Shown: positions 1 through 9,012 of the stretch, piece by piece
Layout of the letters: each line of letters starts with the position of its first letter
Position numbering within the stretch: position 1 is the stretch's first letter
Assembly: GCA_028703495.1 (NCBI GenBank)
Contig: JAQVMT010000020.1
Span: 1-37,928, forward strand
Length of the DNA stretch: 37,928 nucleotides
From: Clostridia bacterium
Lineage (GTDB): Bacteria; Bacillota; Clostridia; Christensenellales; CAG-314
Direction: 5' to 3'
Position numbers and translations under genes: made by a program
The notes under the pieces: generated by a model
Told to the model about the DNA's origin: nothing
Seen by the model: only the letters and a program-made list of their open reading frames with translations
Databases searched by the model: none

Positions 1-311
1 GGGCGTTGACTTGTATTGCGATTTTATTTGCGATCCTTTTACTCAAGCCTATGCCGTTTTGCGTGTTGGACGAGATAGAGGCGGCATTGGATGACAGTAA
101 CACTCAACGAATCGCCGACTATATCAAGACATTTTCCGATCAAACGCAGTTTATTATGATTACACACAAAAAGCCTACGATGGAAAGTGCGAACAATCTT
201 TACGGAATTACCATGCAAGAAAAAGGTGTCAGCAGAGTTGTATCAGTACACTTAACCGATGCAATCAAAAACGCGGACGATGACCGACTCAAGAGCGCGA
301 AGGCGCAGTAA
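1..311 (+). CDS. smc: Chromosome partition protein SMC, C-terminal end (5' truncated by window edge)
   Basis: This is the last ~103 codons of an SMC ATPase, read in frame from base 3, with the start outside the window. SMC is the coiled-coil condensin ATPase that compacts and segregates the chromosome with ScpA and ScpB. The visible part is the C-terminal half of the ATPase head. It opens in the helix after the signature motif (ALTCIAILFAIL), then shows the Walker B/D-loop segment FCVLDEIEAALDDSN, the H-loop region FIMITHKK, and the closing YGITMQEKGVSRVVSV strand. These match the family closely. ftsY follows 35 bp downstream, the usual smc-ftsY order in Firmicutes. The ylxM-ffh pair that often comes next is absent. 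The identification is firm; nothing can be said about the missing ~90%. Confidence 0.96.
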   Translation, partial: ALTCIAILFAILLLKPMPFCVLDEIEAALDDSNTQRIADYIKTFSDQTQFIMITHKKPTMESANNLYGITMQEKGVSRVVSVHLTDAIKNADDDRLKSAKAQ

Positions 312-346
312 TTGTCGGAAAAGTATAGAAGATTTGAGAGAGGAAT

Positions 347-1240
347 ATGGGACTTTTTAAAAAAATAATTGACGGTTTAAAAAAAACCAAGCAATATATT
401 GGACACAAACTGAATCAGCTATTTAAGGTAGGAGTATACGATGATAATTTCTTCGATGACCTTGAGGAATTGCTTTTGGGTGCGGACGTTGGAGCCGAAG
501 CGACCGAGGTTATTATCGACGAGTTGAGGGAAAGGCTGGACGAGGAGAAAGTCAGCGACTCCGAACGCGCATATGCCATATTGAAAGAGATTATGGCAGG
601 CGTGTTGATTAACGAAAGCTTTGAATTGCAAACTCCATGCGTAATATTGATTGCCGGCGTAAACGGAGTAGGCAAGACTACGACGGTGGGAAAGCTTGCA
701 AACAACTTTAGAAACGAGAATAAAAGTGTTGTGATCTGTGCCGCCGACACCTTCCGCGCTGCCGCAAGCGAGCAATTGGAAATCTGGTCGGAACGTGCGA
801 AGGTCAGAATTATCAAGCATGAGGAGGGTTCTGATCCTGCGGCGGTCGTGTTCGATGCATTAAGCTCTGCAAAAAGCAAGAAAACAGACGTAGTATTGAT
901 TGACACGGCGGGAAGACTTCACAACAAGAAGAACCTTATGGAGGAGCTTAAGAAGATTAACAGAGTCGTGGACAGAGAATATCCCGAGGCTCATAGAATT
1001 AACCTTCTAGTTTTGGATGCGACTACCGGACAAAACGCACTTAGCCAAGTCGAGCTGTTTAAGGAAGCGATTGATATCGACGGAATCGTGCTTACCAAGC
1101 TGGACGGAACGGCAAAGGGCGGTATCGTGTTCGCAATCAATGAGAGATTGCAGGTCCCCGTTATGTTCGTGGGCGTGGGCGAAGGCATCGACGATTTACT
1201 TAAATTCGATGCTGAAAGCTTTATTGAGGGTATTTTATAG
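347..1240 (+). CDS. ftsY: Signal recognition particle receptor FtsY
   Basis: FtsY is the SRP receptor GTPase. It docks ribosome-nascent chain-Ffh complexes at the membrane for co-translational insertion. The 297-aa protein has the short Gram-positive form: a basic amphipathic N-terminus (MGLFKKIIDGLKKT), an N-domain helical bundle to about residue 90, then the G domain. Visible G motifs are GVNGVGKT (104-111), DTFRAAA (134-140), DTAGR (186-190) and TKLDGTAKGG (250-259). The long acidic A domain of E. coli FtsY is absent, as is usual in Firmicutes. The ATG is preceded by GAGAGGAAT, which fixes the start. It probably shares a transcript with smc, whose stop is 35 bp upstream. A 172-bp gap follows before the next gene. 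Confidence 0.97.
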   Translation: MGLFKKIIDGLKKTKQYIGHKLNQLFKVGVYDDNFFDDLEELLLGADVGAEATEVIIDELRERLDEEKVSDSERAYAILKEIMAGVLINESFELQTPCVILIAGVNGVGKTTTVGKLANNFRNENKSVVICAADTFRAAASEQLEIWSERAKVRIIKHEEGSDPAAVVFDALSSAKSKKTDVVLIDTAGRLHNKKNLMEELKKINRVVDREYPEAHRINLLVLDATTGQNALSQVELFKEAIDIDGIVLTKLDGTAKGGIVFAINERLQVPVMFVGVGEGIDDLLKFDAESFIEGIL

Positions 1241-1364
1241 CATTTGTCGGTTAAGAACAACTATAGATAAGTCGAGTTAAAGCGAAGCTTTTGGAGTGAG
1301 TCGTGCGAAAAATGGTTAATAACCGGATTAGATAATCATACGTGCGATAAGTCGGAAAAAGGCG

Positions 1365-1388
1365 AATGCTCGGAGTGTTGAGAGCATT
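1365..1388 (+). promoter_or_regulatory. Hairpin just upstream of the phosphoglucomutase RBS
   Basis: AATGCTC (1365-1371) and GAGCATT (1382-1388) form a perfect 7-bp stem with a 10-nt loop, ending 15 nt before the ribosome binding site AGAGGTG. No U tract follows, so it is a poor terminator. It could be a leader structure or chance. The remaining bases of this 172-bp gap show no convincing promoter. Confidence 0.25.
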
Positions 1389-1412
1389 AAATAAAATAGA
1401 AAGAGGTGTATT

Positions 1413-3047
1413 TTGACAGACGTATACGAATTATGGCTTGATAAAGTCAAGGAATCCAAGATATCGGAAGAATTGAAGGCGATGGAAGGCGATTCCGCTC
1501 TCATTCACGATTCATTCTACCGCACGTTGGATTTCGGGACTAGCGGTCTTCGCGGAATAATGGCTGCGGGGACAAACAGAATGAACGTTTACACGGTAGC
1601 TGCGGCAACGGAAGGCGTAGTGCGGCATCTTGCAAAAGGCAAGAAATCCGTCGTTATAGGATACGACAGCAGATTAAACAGCAAGCTTTTTGCGCAAACC
1701 GCTGCGACGGTGTTTGCCAATAGGGGCTTTGAGGTCTATCTTGCGATCGAAGTTACGCCCACTCCCTATTTGTCGTTTTTGGTAAGGTATTTGAAGACTT
1801 CGGTTGGTATTATGGTAACCGCAAGTCATAATCCAAAGGAATACAACGGCTACAAGGTATACGGGAGTGACGGTTGTCAGTTAAATACGAACAGCTGTGA
1901 AGCCGTGCAAAAAGAGATATCTAAGGTTAACGTTTTCGCTCTGAATATCGATAACTATGAAACCAACGTTGCAAACGGACGCATAAAGCCTGTGGATAAC
2001 GACTGTTTCGATGCATATACGGAAGCCGTGAGAGCGCAAAGTGTCTGCCCTATCGAAAACATAAAGATTACCTATTCCGCGCTTAACGGAGCGGGCTTTC
2101 GCGCAGTTCCCTGCGTGCTGACCTTGGAAGGTTGCAAGTACATCGAGCTTGTCGAGGAGCAGTGCTATCCGGACGGCAATTTCACTACCTGTCCGAGTCC
2201 CAACCCCGAACGTGCGGATGCACGCGCACTGCTGGAAAAGCAAGCAGTGGCAAACGGCAGTGATATATATATAGCAACGGATCCCGATGCCGACAGGTGC
2301 GTTATCGGTATTGTGTCCGACGGCAAGGCGATAACCTTCAACGGACATATGGCAGGTGCATTGCTTACTTACTTTTTAGCAAGCGTGAAGAAGGAACGAG
2401 GCGAGTCGACGGAGGGTTTATATGTTTGTAAAACCATCGTAACGACCAATATCATTTATAAGATCGCCGAGGAGTTTGGTTTGAAGGTAGTGGATCTCTT
2501 GACGGGCTTCAAGTACATCGGCGAATTTATCTCCGCTCTTGAAAGCAAGGGAGAGCAATCGAAGTATTTGCTCGGCTTCGAGGAAAGCTGCGGCTTTTTG
2601 GCAGGCGACTACGTCAAGGATAAGGATGCTGTCGTTGCATCTATGCTTTTTGCTCAGATGTGTTCGTATTATAAAAAGTCGGGCAAAACGCTATCGGACG
2701 TTTTGGAGGAAATATACGTTAGATACGGCAGACTCACTCACAGCTTGATTTCCGAAAGATTCGACGGCGAAACGGGGTTTGCAAAAATGCAGGGTATTTT
2801 GAACGGAATTAGAAGCAACCCTCCGAAACGTATCGGGGAGTTGGAAGTGCTTTCTTATACGGACTTGCTCAAGCCCAATAAGATGCGATTGCCAAAATCC
2901 GATGTAATAATAATAAAGTCAGAAAATGACGCTTGTTTGATAATCAGACCAAGCGGAACCGAACCCTTACTGAAATTCTACTTGGAAGCCAAAAACCCAA
3001 GTGACTTTACAAGTATGAAGTCCTTTATCGATGAAATTAAGGGATGA
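1413..3047 (+). CDS. pgcA: Phosphoglucomutase / phosphomannomutase (alpha-D-phosphohexomutase family)
   Basis: This cytosolic enzyme interconverts glucose-1-phosphate and glucose-6-phosphate, linking glycolysis to glycogen and cell-wall sugar nucleotides. The 544-aa protein has all family landmarks in order: GTSGLRG (42-48), the phosphoserine loop TASHNP with Ser138, the Mg loop DPDADR (290-295), the sugar loop GFEESCGF (388-395) and the phosphate-binding RPSGTEP (512-518). Length and order fit the PGM2/PgcA-like branch of Firmicutes. The start is TTG, supported by AGAGGTG six bases upstream of the start; no in-frame ATG lies nearby. The neighbouring pgi, and the glycogen cluster 6 kb downstream, fit a role in supplying or consuming glucose-1-P. 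The symbol follows the B. subtilis alpha-PGM; mannose activity cannot be excluded. Confidence 0.93.
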   Translation: MTDVYELWLDKVKESKISEELKAMEGDSALIHDSFYRTLDFGTSGLRGIMAAGTNRMNVYTVAAATEGVVRHLAKGKKSVVIGYDSRLNSKLFAQTAATVFANRGFEVYLAIEVTPTPYLSFLVRYLKTSVGIMVTASHNPKEYNGYKVYGSDGCQLNTNSCEAVQKEISKVNVFALNIDNYETNVANGRIKPVDNDCFDAYTEAVRAQSVCPIENIKITYSALNGAGFRAVPCVLTLEGCKYIELVEEQCYPDGNFTTCPSPNPERADARALLEKQAVANGSDIYIATDPDADRCVIGIVSDGKAITFNGHMAGALLTYFLASVKKERGESTEGLYVCKTIVTTNIIYKIAEEFGLKVVDLLTGFKYIGEFISALESKGEQSKYLLGFEESCGFLAGDYVKDKDAVVASMLFAQMCSYYKKSGKTLSDVLEEIYVRYGRLTHSLISERFDGETGFAKMQGILNGIRSNPPKRIGELEVLSYTDLLKPNKMRLPKSDVIIIKSENDACLIIRPSGTEPLLKFYLEAKNPSDFTSMKSFIDEIKG

Positions 3048-3171
3048 TACCAACTTGATAGTATTTTTTTGTTACGATGTTGAGAATTGCAGCAATTCAT
3101 TCGGAAACGTTTATAACGAAAATAGAAGAATTTTGTTAACGGAAAAGCAGTAACGAATATCGGAGGGAAAT

Positions 3172-4566
3172 ATGGAGATTAGGATTGACTATAACAATAT
3201 GATGCAAGCGGCTTTGGGCGAAAAAGGCATTTCCGACGTTGAGATCGAAGCGTACGCCAAAAGAGCGAAGGCTGCGTTCGATGCTGTAATAAATAATCGC
3301 GGAAAGGGTATGCAGGGTTGGATGGAGCTTATGTATAACCAAAGCGACATCGTTCGAGAGATAAACGAGTGCGCCTTAAATATAAGGGAGAATTTTGACA
3401 ACTTTGTCGTGCTGGGAATCGGCGGTTCGGCACTCGGTCCCATCGCCGTATTTCAAGCACTAAAGCATCCGTATTTTAACGAGCTTACCGCAAGTAAGCG
3501 CAATGCGCCTCGCTTCTACGTTTTAGATAATGTCGATCCCGAAAGGATGAACGCTTTGTTTGATATTATCGATGTCAAGCGTACTATGTTCAACGTGATC
3601 TCCAAAAGCGGTGCTACGAGTGAAACTATGAGTCAGTATTTAATCGTGGATAACCTATTGAGGGAGAAGCTAGGAAAAGAAGCCCACCGTCACATCATCG
3701 CCACGACCGACAAAAGCAAGGGCAATTTGATTAAGCTTGCGCATACTAACGAGTACAAAACCTTTTACATTCCCGATGGAGTAGGCGGCAGATTTTCCGA
3801 AATTTGTCCCGTCGGATTGCTTCCCGCGGCGGTTTTGGGCATAGATATCGCTAAGCTGCTTGAAGGGTGCGCAAAGATGGACAAACGTTGTTCGAGCTTT
3901 GACTTAAGGCACAATCCTGCGTTGATTACGGCAGTTTTACAGAGTATTGCAATGGATAAAGGCAGAAATATTTCGGTTATGATGCCCTATGCCGACAGCC
4001 TGAAGTATATCGCCGATTGGTATTGTCAGCTTTGGGGCGAAAGCTTGGGAAAGGCGGTGGATAAGAATAACAATGTCGTTAACCGCGGTCAGACTCCCAC
4101 TAAATCCCTGGGCGTAACAGATCAGCACAGCCAAATTCAACTCTATACCGAAGGTCCCTTCGACAAGGTAATAACATTTATTGAGGTGGAACGCTTCAGA
4201 AGCAAGCTGGAAATCCCCGTAAGATGCGAGGATTTTCCCGACGTAAATTTCCTTTGCGGACACGATATGGGAGAGCTGCTTAATACAGAATTGAAGGCAA
4301 CAAAATACTCCTTGTGCAAGGCGCAAAAAATGAATTACTCGATAATTCTGCCAGAGGTCAATGAAAACACGCTGGGACAGCTGCTCTATTTGTTTATGAT
4401 GCAAACCGCCTATTGTGGAGAACTGCTGGAAATCGATACCTATAACCAACCGGGTGTAGAAGAGGGAAAAAATGCGACGTATGCGCTGTTCGGAAGAAAA
4501 GGTTACGAAACAAAGCGCGAAGAGCTGTCGAACGCCAAAGCACCGAGTAAAGAATATACTGCATAG
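3172..4566 (+). CDS. pgi: Glucose-6-phosphate isomerase
   Basis: Pgi interconverts glucose-6-P and fructose-6-P in glycolysis and gluconeogenesis. The 464-aa protein is close to the ~450 aa Firmicute form. Visible motifs are LGIGGSALGP (81-90), the phosphate-binding SKSGATSE (144-151), PGI signature 1 as GVGGRFSE (203-210), and signature 2 as YNQPGVEEGK (424-433), whose Lys433 is the conserved ring-opening/isomerisation residue. The ATG has a strong upstream CGGAGGG. The gene lies 124 bp after the phosphoglucomutase gene. That gap holds a GAATTGC-A-GCAATTC dyad (3084-3098) and a T7 run at 3064-3070, but no clear promoter. Nothing in the protein is unusual. Confidence 0.97.
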   Translation: MEIRIDYNNMMQAALGEKGISDVEIEAYAKRAKAAFDAVINNRGKGMQGWMELMYNQSDIVREINECALNIRENFDNFVVLGIGGSALGPIAVFQALKHPYFNELTASKRNAPRFYVLDNVDPERMNALFDIIDVKRTMFNVISKSGATSETMSQYLIVDNLLREKLGKEAHRHIIATTDKSKGNLIKLAHTNEYKTFYIPDGVGGRFSEICPVGLLPAAVLGIDIAKLLEGCAKMDKRCSSFDLRHNPALITAVLQSIAMDKGRNISVMMPYADSLKYIADWYCQLWGESLGKAVDKNNNVVNRGQTPTKSLGVTDQHSQIQLYTEGPFDKVITFIEVERFRSKLEIPVRCEDFPDVNFLCGHDMGELLNTELKATKYSLCKAQKMNYSIILPEVNENTLGQLLYLFMMQTAYCGELLEIDTYNQPGVEEGKNATYALFGRKGYETKREELSNAKAPSKEYTA

Positions 4567-4665
4567 TCGAGTGTGACGACTTGCAATAGAAGTCGATAAT
4601 TATCGGGTTTGTTTAAAAACTATTTCACGCATAGTAGTTGATTTATACGATAAAGGAGGATAAAA

Positions 4666-5925
4666 ATGTTTTCAAAAGCTTGTCCAAAAGGAATGAGAGA
4701 TATATTGCCGGAGGACGTATTGATAAGAGAGAGAGTATTGGACACGATAAAGAGAATGTACCGCGGATACGGCTACAATCAAATCGAGGCACCGATTATT
4801 GAGAATATAGAGCTGTTGACGGGAAAGGAAGGCGGAGAGAACGAGAAGCTGATTTTCAAGATTTTAAAGCGAGGAGAGAAGTTGGTCGACTGTAAGGATA
4901 ACGAGTTGTGCGATTTAGCATTGCGATATGATCTTACCGTGCCGCTTTCGAGGTATTACGCCAACAATATGGCGTCCTTGCCGACCCCCTTCAAGGCTAT
5001 GCAAATCGGCAATGTGTTCAGGGCGGAGCGACCGCAAAAGGGAAGGTACAGGCAGTTTGTGCAGTGCGACATCGATATCATCGGAGAAAGTTCGGTGCTT
5101 GCCGAAGCAGATCTTTTATCGGCGACGGTGGGTACGCTTACCGAGTTGGGCTTTAAGGGCTTCAGGTTGAAGCTCAACGACAGACGGTTGCTTGGTTTGA
5201 TTGCCGAAAGCTGCGGATTCTGTGAAAGCGCGGTAAACGATGTTTGCATAAGCTTAGACAAAGCCGATAAAATCGGGTTTGACGGTGTGCGTGCCGAGCT
5301 GTTGGAGAATGGATTCGATTGTGCGGTCGTTGACGAGTATCTGTGTTGCGTTAATATGTTGATCACTTCGGATTCGCCGCTGGATGCCTGTTTGAAAACG
5401 CTTGGAGAACGTGCACTTGCCCCGATAAATTCATTGAAGTTTTTGTTGGAGTTTATGTCAAAGCAGAATTTGGATTGTGAGGTGGTTTACGATCCGACGT
5501 TGGTAAGAGGTATGGGCTATTACACTGGAACCATTTTCGAGGTGGCATTGAGCAGTGTTCCGTATGCAGTGGCAGGCGGCGGAAGATACGACAATCTCTT
5601 GGGAAAGCTTATCGGCAAAGACGTGTGCGCATGCGGCTTCAGCATCGGATTCGAAAGGATCGTCAATTTGATTAAGGAAATGAACGTAGATTGCGGCGAT
5701 CGCGACAAGTGCGCGTTAATCGTAGATGCAAATATCGGAAATGCCGCTTTAATCGAGGTCTACAAAAAAGCTGCCGATATCCGCGCGGAAGGCAAGGTAT
5801 GTTCGGTGATAAAGCGCATCAACAACTTCGGCTTAATGCTCAATCAGTTGAAGCAAGCAGGCTACGGTGCTCTGTATACCGTAAATATTGATGGTGAGTG
5901 CAAGAAGTTTGTGGAAAAGAGTTAA
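4666..5925 (+). CDS. hisS: Histidyl-tRNA synthetase
   Basis: Class II aminoacyl-tRNA synthetase that charges tRNA-His. The 419-aa protein has the expected order: an N-terminal class II segment starting KGMRDILPED, LRYDLTVPLSR (86-96), motif 2 VFRAERPQKGRYRQF (117-131), the HisRS signatures LVRGMGYYTG (279-288) and GGGRYDNLLG (304-313), motif 3 around GFSIGFER (324-331), and a short C-terminal anticodon-binding domain. The ATG follows AAAGGAGG. The 99-bp upstream gap is too short for a T-box leader, so a T-box in front of this gene is ruled out. The stop codon TAA (5923-5925) lies inside a duplicated fragment of the following ABC-F gene, so the last one or two residues were set by that duplication. 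Length is still normal for the family. Confidence 0.97.
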   Translation: MFSKACPKGMRDILPEDVLIRERVLDTIKRMYRGYGYNQIEAPIIENIELLTGKEGGENEKLIFKILKRGEKLVDCKDNELCDLALRYDLTVPLSRYYANNMASLPTPFKAMQIGNVFRAERPQKGRYRQFVQCDIDIIGESSVLAEADLLSATVGTLTELGFKGFRLKLNDRRLLGLIAESCGFCESAVNDVCISLDKADKIGFDGVRAELLENGFDCAVVDEYLCCVNMLITSDSPLDACLKTLGERALAPINSLKFLLEFMSKQNLDCEVVYDPTLVRGMGYYTGTIFEVALSSVPYAVAGGGRYDNLLGKLIGKDVCACGFSIGFERIVNLIKEMNVDCGDRDKCALIVDANIGNAALIEVYKKAADIRAEGKVCSVIKRINNFGLMLNQLKQAGYGALYTVNIDGECKKFVEKS

Positions 5926-6012
5926 TTCAGGCAAATGAGATTCGGTTTGGATACGACGATAAGGAATTAATCGACACTACCTCGCCGAACAAATATAATT
6001 AAGACAGGATAA
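5921..6012 (+). pseudogene. Decayed duplicate of the 5' end of the downstream ABC-F gene
   Basis: Bases 5921-6012 align without gaps to 6018-6109, the first ~30 codons of the following ABC-F gene, at an offset of exactly 97 bp. By hand count there are about 19 mismatches in 92 bases. Both copies begin GTTAATTCAGGCAAA and share TCGACACTACCTCGC and AAGACAGGATA. Read in the corresponding frame, the relic gives LIQANEIRFGYDDKELIDTTS and then reaches a stop; many differences are synonymous (TTT/TTC, GGA/GGG, TAC/TAT). The start codon position is GAG instead of ATG, so the copy cannot be expressed as an ABC-F protein. It overlaps the last bases of hisS and supplies that gene's stop. Confidence 0.85.
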
Positions 6013-6015
6013 GAA

Positions 6016-7926
6016 ATGTTAATTCAGGCAAAGGAGATACGGTTCGGGTATGACGATAAGGTAATTATCGACACTACCTCGCTAGACATAGGAGAAGAAG
6101 ACAGGATAGGTTTGGTCGGAGCAAACGGAGAGGGTAAGACTACGTTGCTCAACGTTTTGTTAAAAAACTATCGCCCCGATGACGGAGAGGTCAATTTCAA
6201 GGGCTATCTTTCTTTCGGATTTCTAAAGCAAAGTGACGGGCTTAACAGTCAATTGACGGTCTACAAGGAGATGGAGTCCGTCTTTTCCGATGTATTCGAA
6301 GCCGAAAACAAAATACGCTCGATTGAGAATAAAATGAGCGGTGTTGCTCACGATTCGGCAGAATACAAGTCGTTGCTGGGGGAATACGACCGCTGCAATG
6401 CCTATTTCGAAGCCAAGGACGGTTACAACGTTGCCGTAAGGATTAAGAGCGTCCTAAACGGAATGGGCTTTGAGGACAGATACGACAGCATAATTTGCGA
6501 TATGAGCGGCGGCGAAAAAACCCGACTCGCCATATGCAAGCTTTTGTTAATTAATCCCGAGCTGCTTGTGTTGGACGAACCCACCAACCATTTGGATTTC
6601 GAAACACTTACATGGTTGGAGAAGCATTTGGAAAGCTACAAGGGCGCGCTGCTTATTGTATCTCACGACAGGTATTTTCTAGATAAAACCGTTACGAAGA
6701 TTTGGGACTTGGAGGACAAAAGAGTCAGCGTTTACAACGGCAATTTTTCCAAGTATAAGCAGCTGAAGAAAGAGTGCGTAGAAAGGCAGCTGAAGGAATA
6801 TGAGAGGCAGTCTCGTAAGATAGAAAGCATGACAGAGTACGCCGAAAGAAATATTTGCCGCGCAAGTACATCAAATATGGCTAAAAGCCGTTTGCATCAG
6901 CTTGCCAATATGGAAAGGGTTGAAAAGCCGATTACTTATAGAAAGCAACCCAAGTTCACCTTTACCTATGAAACCGAGCCTGTCAAGGAAGTGCTTACCG
7001 TTAAAAACTTCAAGCTTGCTATCGGTGACAGAGTATTGATAGATGATATCGATTTGAAGGTATATAAAGGAGAGAGGCTAGCCATCATCGGTGCAAACGG
7101 TACGGGAAAGACCACCTTTATCAGAACCTTGATTAAGGACAGATTCGAAACCTACGGCAAGATTATATTCGGCAAGTGGACGAAGATCGGATACTACGAT
7201 CAAGAAAATCTCAATTTGGACTTCGACGAAAGTGTTATCGACGAGCTTTGGGGAAAGTATCACCGACTTAATCAAACTGAGGTCAGGAAGATATTGGCGC
7301 GAATGTTGCTTTTCGAGGATGATATTCACAAGAAGGTGCGTATGTTGAGCGGAGGAGAAAGGGCAAAGCTGGGTTTCGCCTTGCTTATTGCCGAACACGG
7401 AAACGTTCTTATACTTGACGAGCCTACAAACCACTTGGATTTGGACAGTAGGGAGGCTTTGGAGGACGGTTTGAAGGAGTTTGCGGGTACGATAATTTTC
7501 GTATCGCACGACAGATACTTCATTAATTCGATTGCCACAAGGACGTTGGAGTTCGAGGACTGCAAGGCTGTTGAGTACTCGGGCGGTTATAATTCCTACC
7601 TTGAACAAAAAAGCGAGCAAAAGCAGGCTGTTACGAGCGAAGTCAAGGTTGCCAAGGAGCGCAAGAGCGGCGAGTACCGCACGGCAAAGGATCGCAGTGT
7701 GGAGGTTGGACTCAAAAACGCAATTAAAAACGCCGAGGCGAGGATTAATGCACTGAATGAGGAGTTGAGCGTTCTTTATAACGAGATACAAACAACGGAG
7801 GTTATAGGGGATTACGTTCTAATGAAGCTTAAATGCGACAGAATCGAGCAAATTAAAAGCGAATTGGATACGGTTGAGCTGGAATATTTAGAAAAGTCCG
7901 AGGAATATTCAAGCATATTCGGATAG
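6016..7926 (+). CDS. ABC-F family ATP-binding protein (ribosome-associated type)
   Basis: ABC-F proteins are soluble tandem ATPases without membrane domains. Most bind the ribosomal E site to rescue stalled translation or protect against antibiotics. The 636-aa protein has two ABC cassettes. The first has Walker A GANGEGKTT (35-43), signature MSGGEKTRL (163-171) and Walker B LVLDEPTNHLD (184-194). The second has Walker A GANGTGKTT (359-367), LSGGERAKL (444-452) and LILDEPTNHLD (465-475). Between them lies a charged helical P-site-tip linker (~245-310), and a C-terminal coiled coil follows (~565-636). This layout resembles the YdiF/Uup-like housekeeping groups rather than a short resistance protein, but the subfamily cannot be assigned by eye. 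The start ATG lies 90 bp after hisS, with a weak purine-rich AGGATAAGAA upstream. The upstream gap is a relic of its own 5' end. Confidence 0.93.
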   Translation: MLIQAKEIRFGYDDKVIIDTTSLDIGEEDRIGLVGANGEGKTTLLNVLLKNYRPDDGEVNFKGYLSFGFLKQSDGLNSQLTVYKEMESVFSDVFEAENKIRSIENKMSGVAHDSAEYKSLLGEYDRCNAYFEAKDGYNVAVRIKSVLNGMGFEDRYDSIICDMSGGEKTRLAICKLLLINPELLVLDEPTNHLDFETLTWLEKHLESYKGALLIVSHDRYFLDKTVTKIWDLEDKRVSVYNGNFSKYKQLKKECVERQLKEYERQSRKIESMTEYAERNICRASTSNMAKSRLHQLANMERVEKPITYRKQPKFTFTYETEPVKEVLTVKNFKLAIGDRVLIDDIDLKVYKGERLAIIGANGTGKTTFIRTLIKDRFETYGKIIFGKWTKIGYYDQENLNLDFDESVIDELWGKYHRLNQTEVRKILARMLLFEDDIHKKVRMLSGGERAKLGFALLIAEHGNVLILDEPTNHLDLDSREALEDGLKEFAGTIIFVSHDRYFINSIATRTLEFEDCKAVEYSGGYNSYLEQKSEQKQAVTSEVKVAKERKSGEYRTAKDRSVEVGLKNAIKNAEARINALNEELSVLYNEIQTTEVIGDYVLMKLKCDRIEQIKSELDTVELEYLEKSEEYSSIFG

Positions 7927-8038
7927 ATGTAAGAACCGAGCGGTGTTGGCGAAGGCGGATTCAACATCGGAATTGAATCGAGTCGCCAAAAGAAATGCTT
8001 ACTAAAAATAATTCAGATGGTAAAGGGTGGTTTTCGGA

Positions 8039-8779
8039 GTGGTAAAGAGAAAAACGGTGTTGATTACGGGTGCTTCGGGCGGAATCGGAAGCGCAATCGC
8101 AGAGTATTACGCATACAAGGGATATGACGTTATTGTGTGCTGCCATAGAAACGATGTCGGAGCAGATGCGACGGTTAAGCTGGTGAAGGGATACACAGTA
8201 AATGCGGTTAAGCTTTGCTTCGATGTTGCCGATGCCGAGCAAACCGAACGTGCCGTTCGTGGTGTGCTGCGGGATTTCGGCGGCGTAGATGTATTGGTAA
8301 ATAATGCGGGGGTTGCTTGTATTCGCGACCTGAAGGCTTTGCCTACGGATAAGATCGATGAGATGTTGTCGGTTAATCTTAAAGGCACGATAAACACTGT
8401 TCGCGCGTTATACGACAGCTTTGTTGCGCAAAAGCACGGATTTATTGTCAATCTCGCAAGTATGTGGGGCGAAACGGGAGCAAGCTGCGAGGCAGTCTAT
8501 TCCGCCGCAAAAGCAGGCGTTATCGGTTTTACCAAGGCATTAAGTAAGGAGCTTGCGCCGTGTAACGTGCTTGTTAACTGCGTATCGCCCGGCGTCATCG
8601 CTACAAAGATGCTTGACGAATTGAGCGATAACGATATCGAGGAATTGGGAAAAGCCATACCATTGGGCAGAATCGGTACGCCAATGGAAGTTGCCAAAGC
8701 CGTGTTTTTTTTGGGAAACTCTGAAAACACCTATATTACGGGAGAGGTGTTGAGAGTTAACGGCGGTATATTGATTTAG
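8039..8779 (+). CDS. SDR family oxidoreductase (FabG-like)
   Basis: Classical short-chain dehydrogenase/reductase, NAD(P)-dependent. The Rossmann motif TGASGGIG is at 10-17, NNAG at 88-91, and the catalytic set is Asn113, Ser141, Tyr154 and Lys158 (YSAAK). The C-terminus ends in the usual NGG pattern. At 246 aa it has the length of FabG, the beta-ketoacyl-ACP reductase, which it most resembles. It is not in a fatty acid operon here, so substrate is unknown and no symbol is given. I choose GTG at 8039 because AAAGGGTGG (8022-8030) is well spaced for it; an in-frame GTG at 8027 would add four residues but has no good ribosome binding site. It is 112 bp after the ABC-F gene and is followed by a 259-bp gap before the next -10 element region. 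Confidence 0.9.
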   Translation: MVKRKTVLITGASGGIGSAIAEYYAYKGYDVIVCCHRNDVGADATVKLVKGYTVNAVKLCFDVADAEQTERAVRGVLRDFGGVDVLVNNAGVACIRDLKALPTDKIDEMLSVNLKGTINTVRALYDSFVAQKHGFIVNLASMWGETGASCEAVYSAAKAGVIGFTKALSKELAPCNVLVNCVSPGVIATKMLDELSDNDIEELGKAIPLGRIGTPMEVAKAVFFLGNSENTYITGEVLRVNGGILI

Positions 8780-8849
8780 TATTTACATCGTGAAGTAAGC
8801 TGTGAGTGCCCAAATTGACCATTGCCGCCTTAAACGCGCTGTAAGCAAA

Positions 8850-8916
8850 TCTCATAAATGAGTTTGTTTTGACTTAATGTGCTTCTTATAATTAAAGCGC
8901 GGCTCGCATAAGTGAG
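8850..8916 (+). promoter_or_regulatory. Two copies of a dyad element flanking a second -10-like site
   Basis: TCTCATAAATGAG (8850-8862) and TCGCATAAGTGAG (8904-8916) share 11 of 13 bases. Each has imperfect two-fold symmetry and is followed by TTT-rich sequence. Between them lies a perfect TATAAT (8887-8892), with only a weak -35 (TTGTTT, 8864-8869) 17 bp upstream. The pair looks like operator half-pairs for an upstream promoter of the glycogen cluster, but the binding protein is unknown. Confidence 0.35.
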
Positions 8917-9012
8917 TTTTGCGTGTAAGTATCTCAAAGTTTATTATTAAGCTTGCATATAAAGCGAAATGTCGAAAATATCCGTAGAGTACGCGCACGG
9001 ATAAAAAAATTG

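Noticed and set aside
415-906. Long antisense frames opposite ftsY, pgi, glgB and other genes
   Set aside because: They are shadows of coding regions, with no ribosome binding site and no recognisable domain.
4567-4665. T-box leader for hisS
   Set aside because: The gap is only 99 bp, with one small AGTCG/CGACT stem. It has no room for the specifier stem, T-box bulge and terminator.
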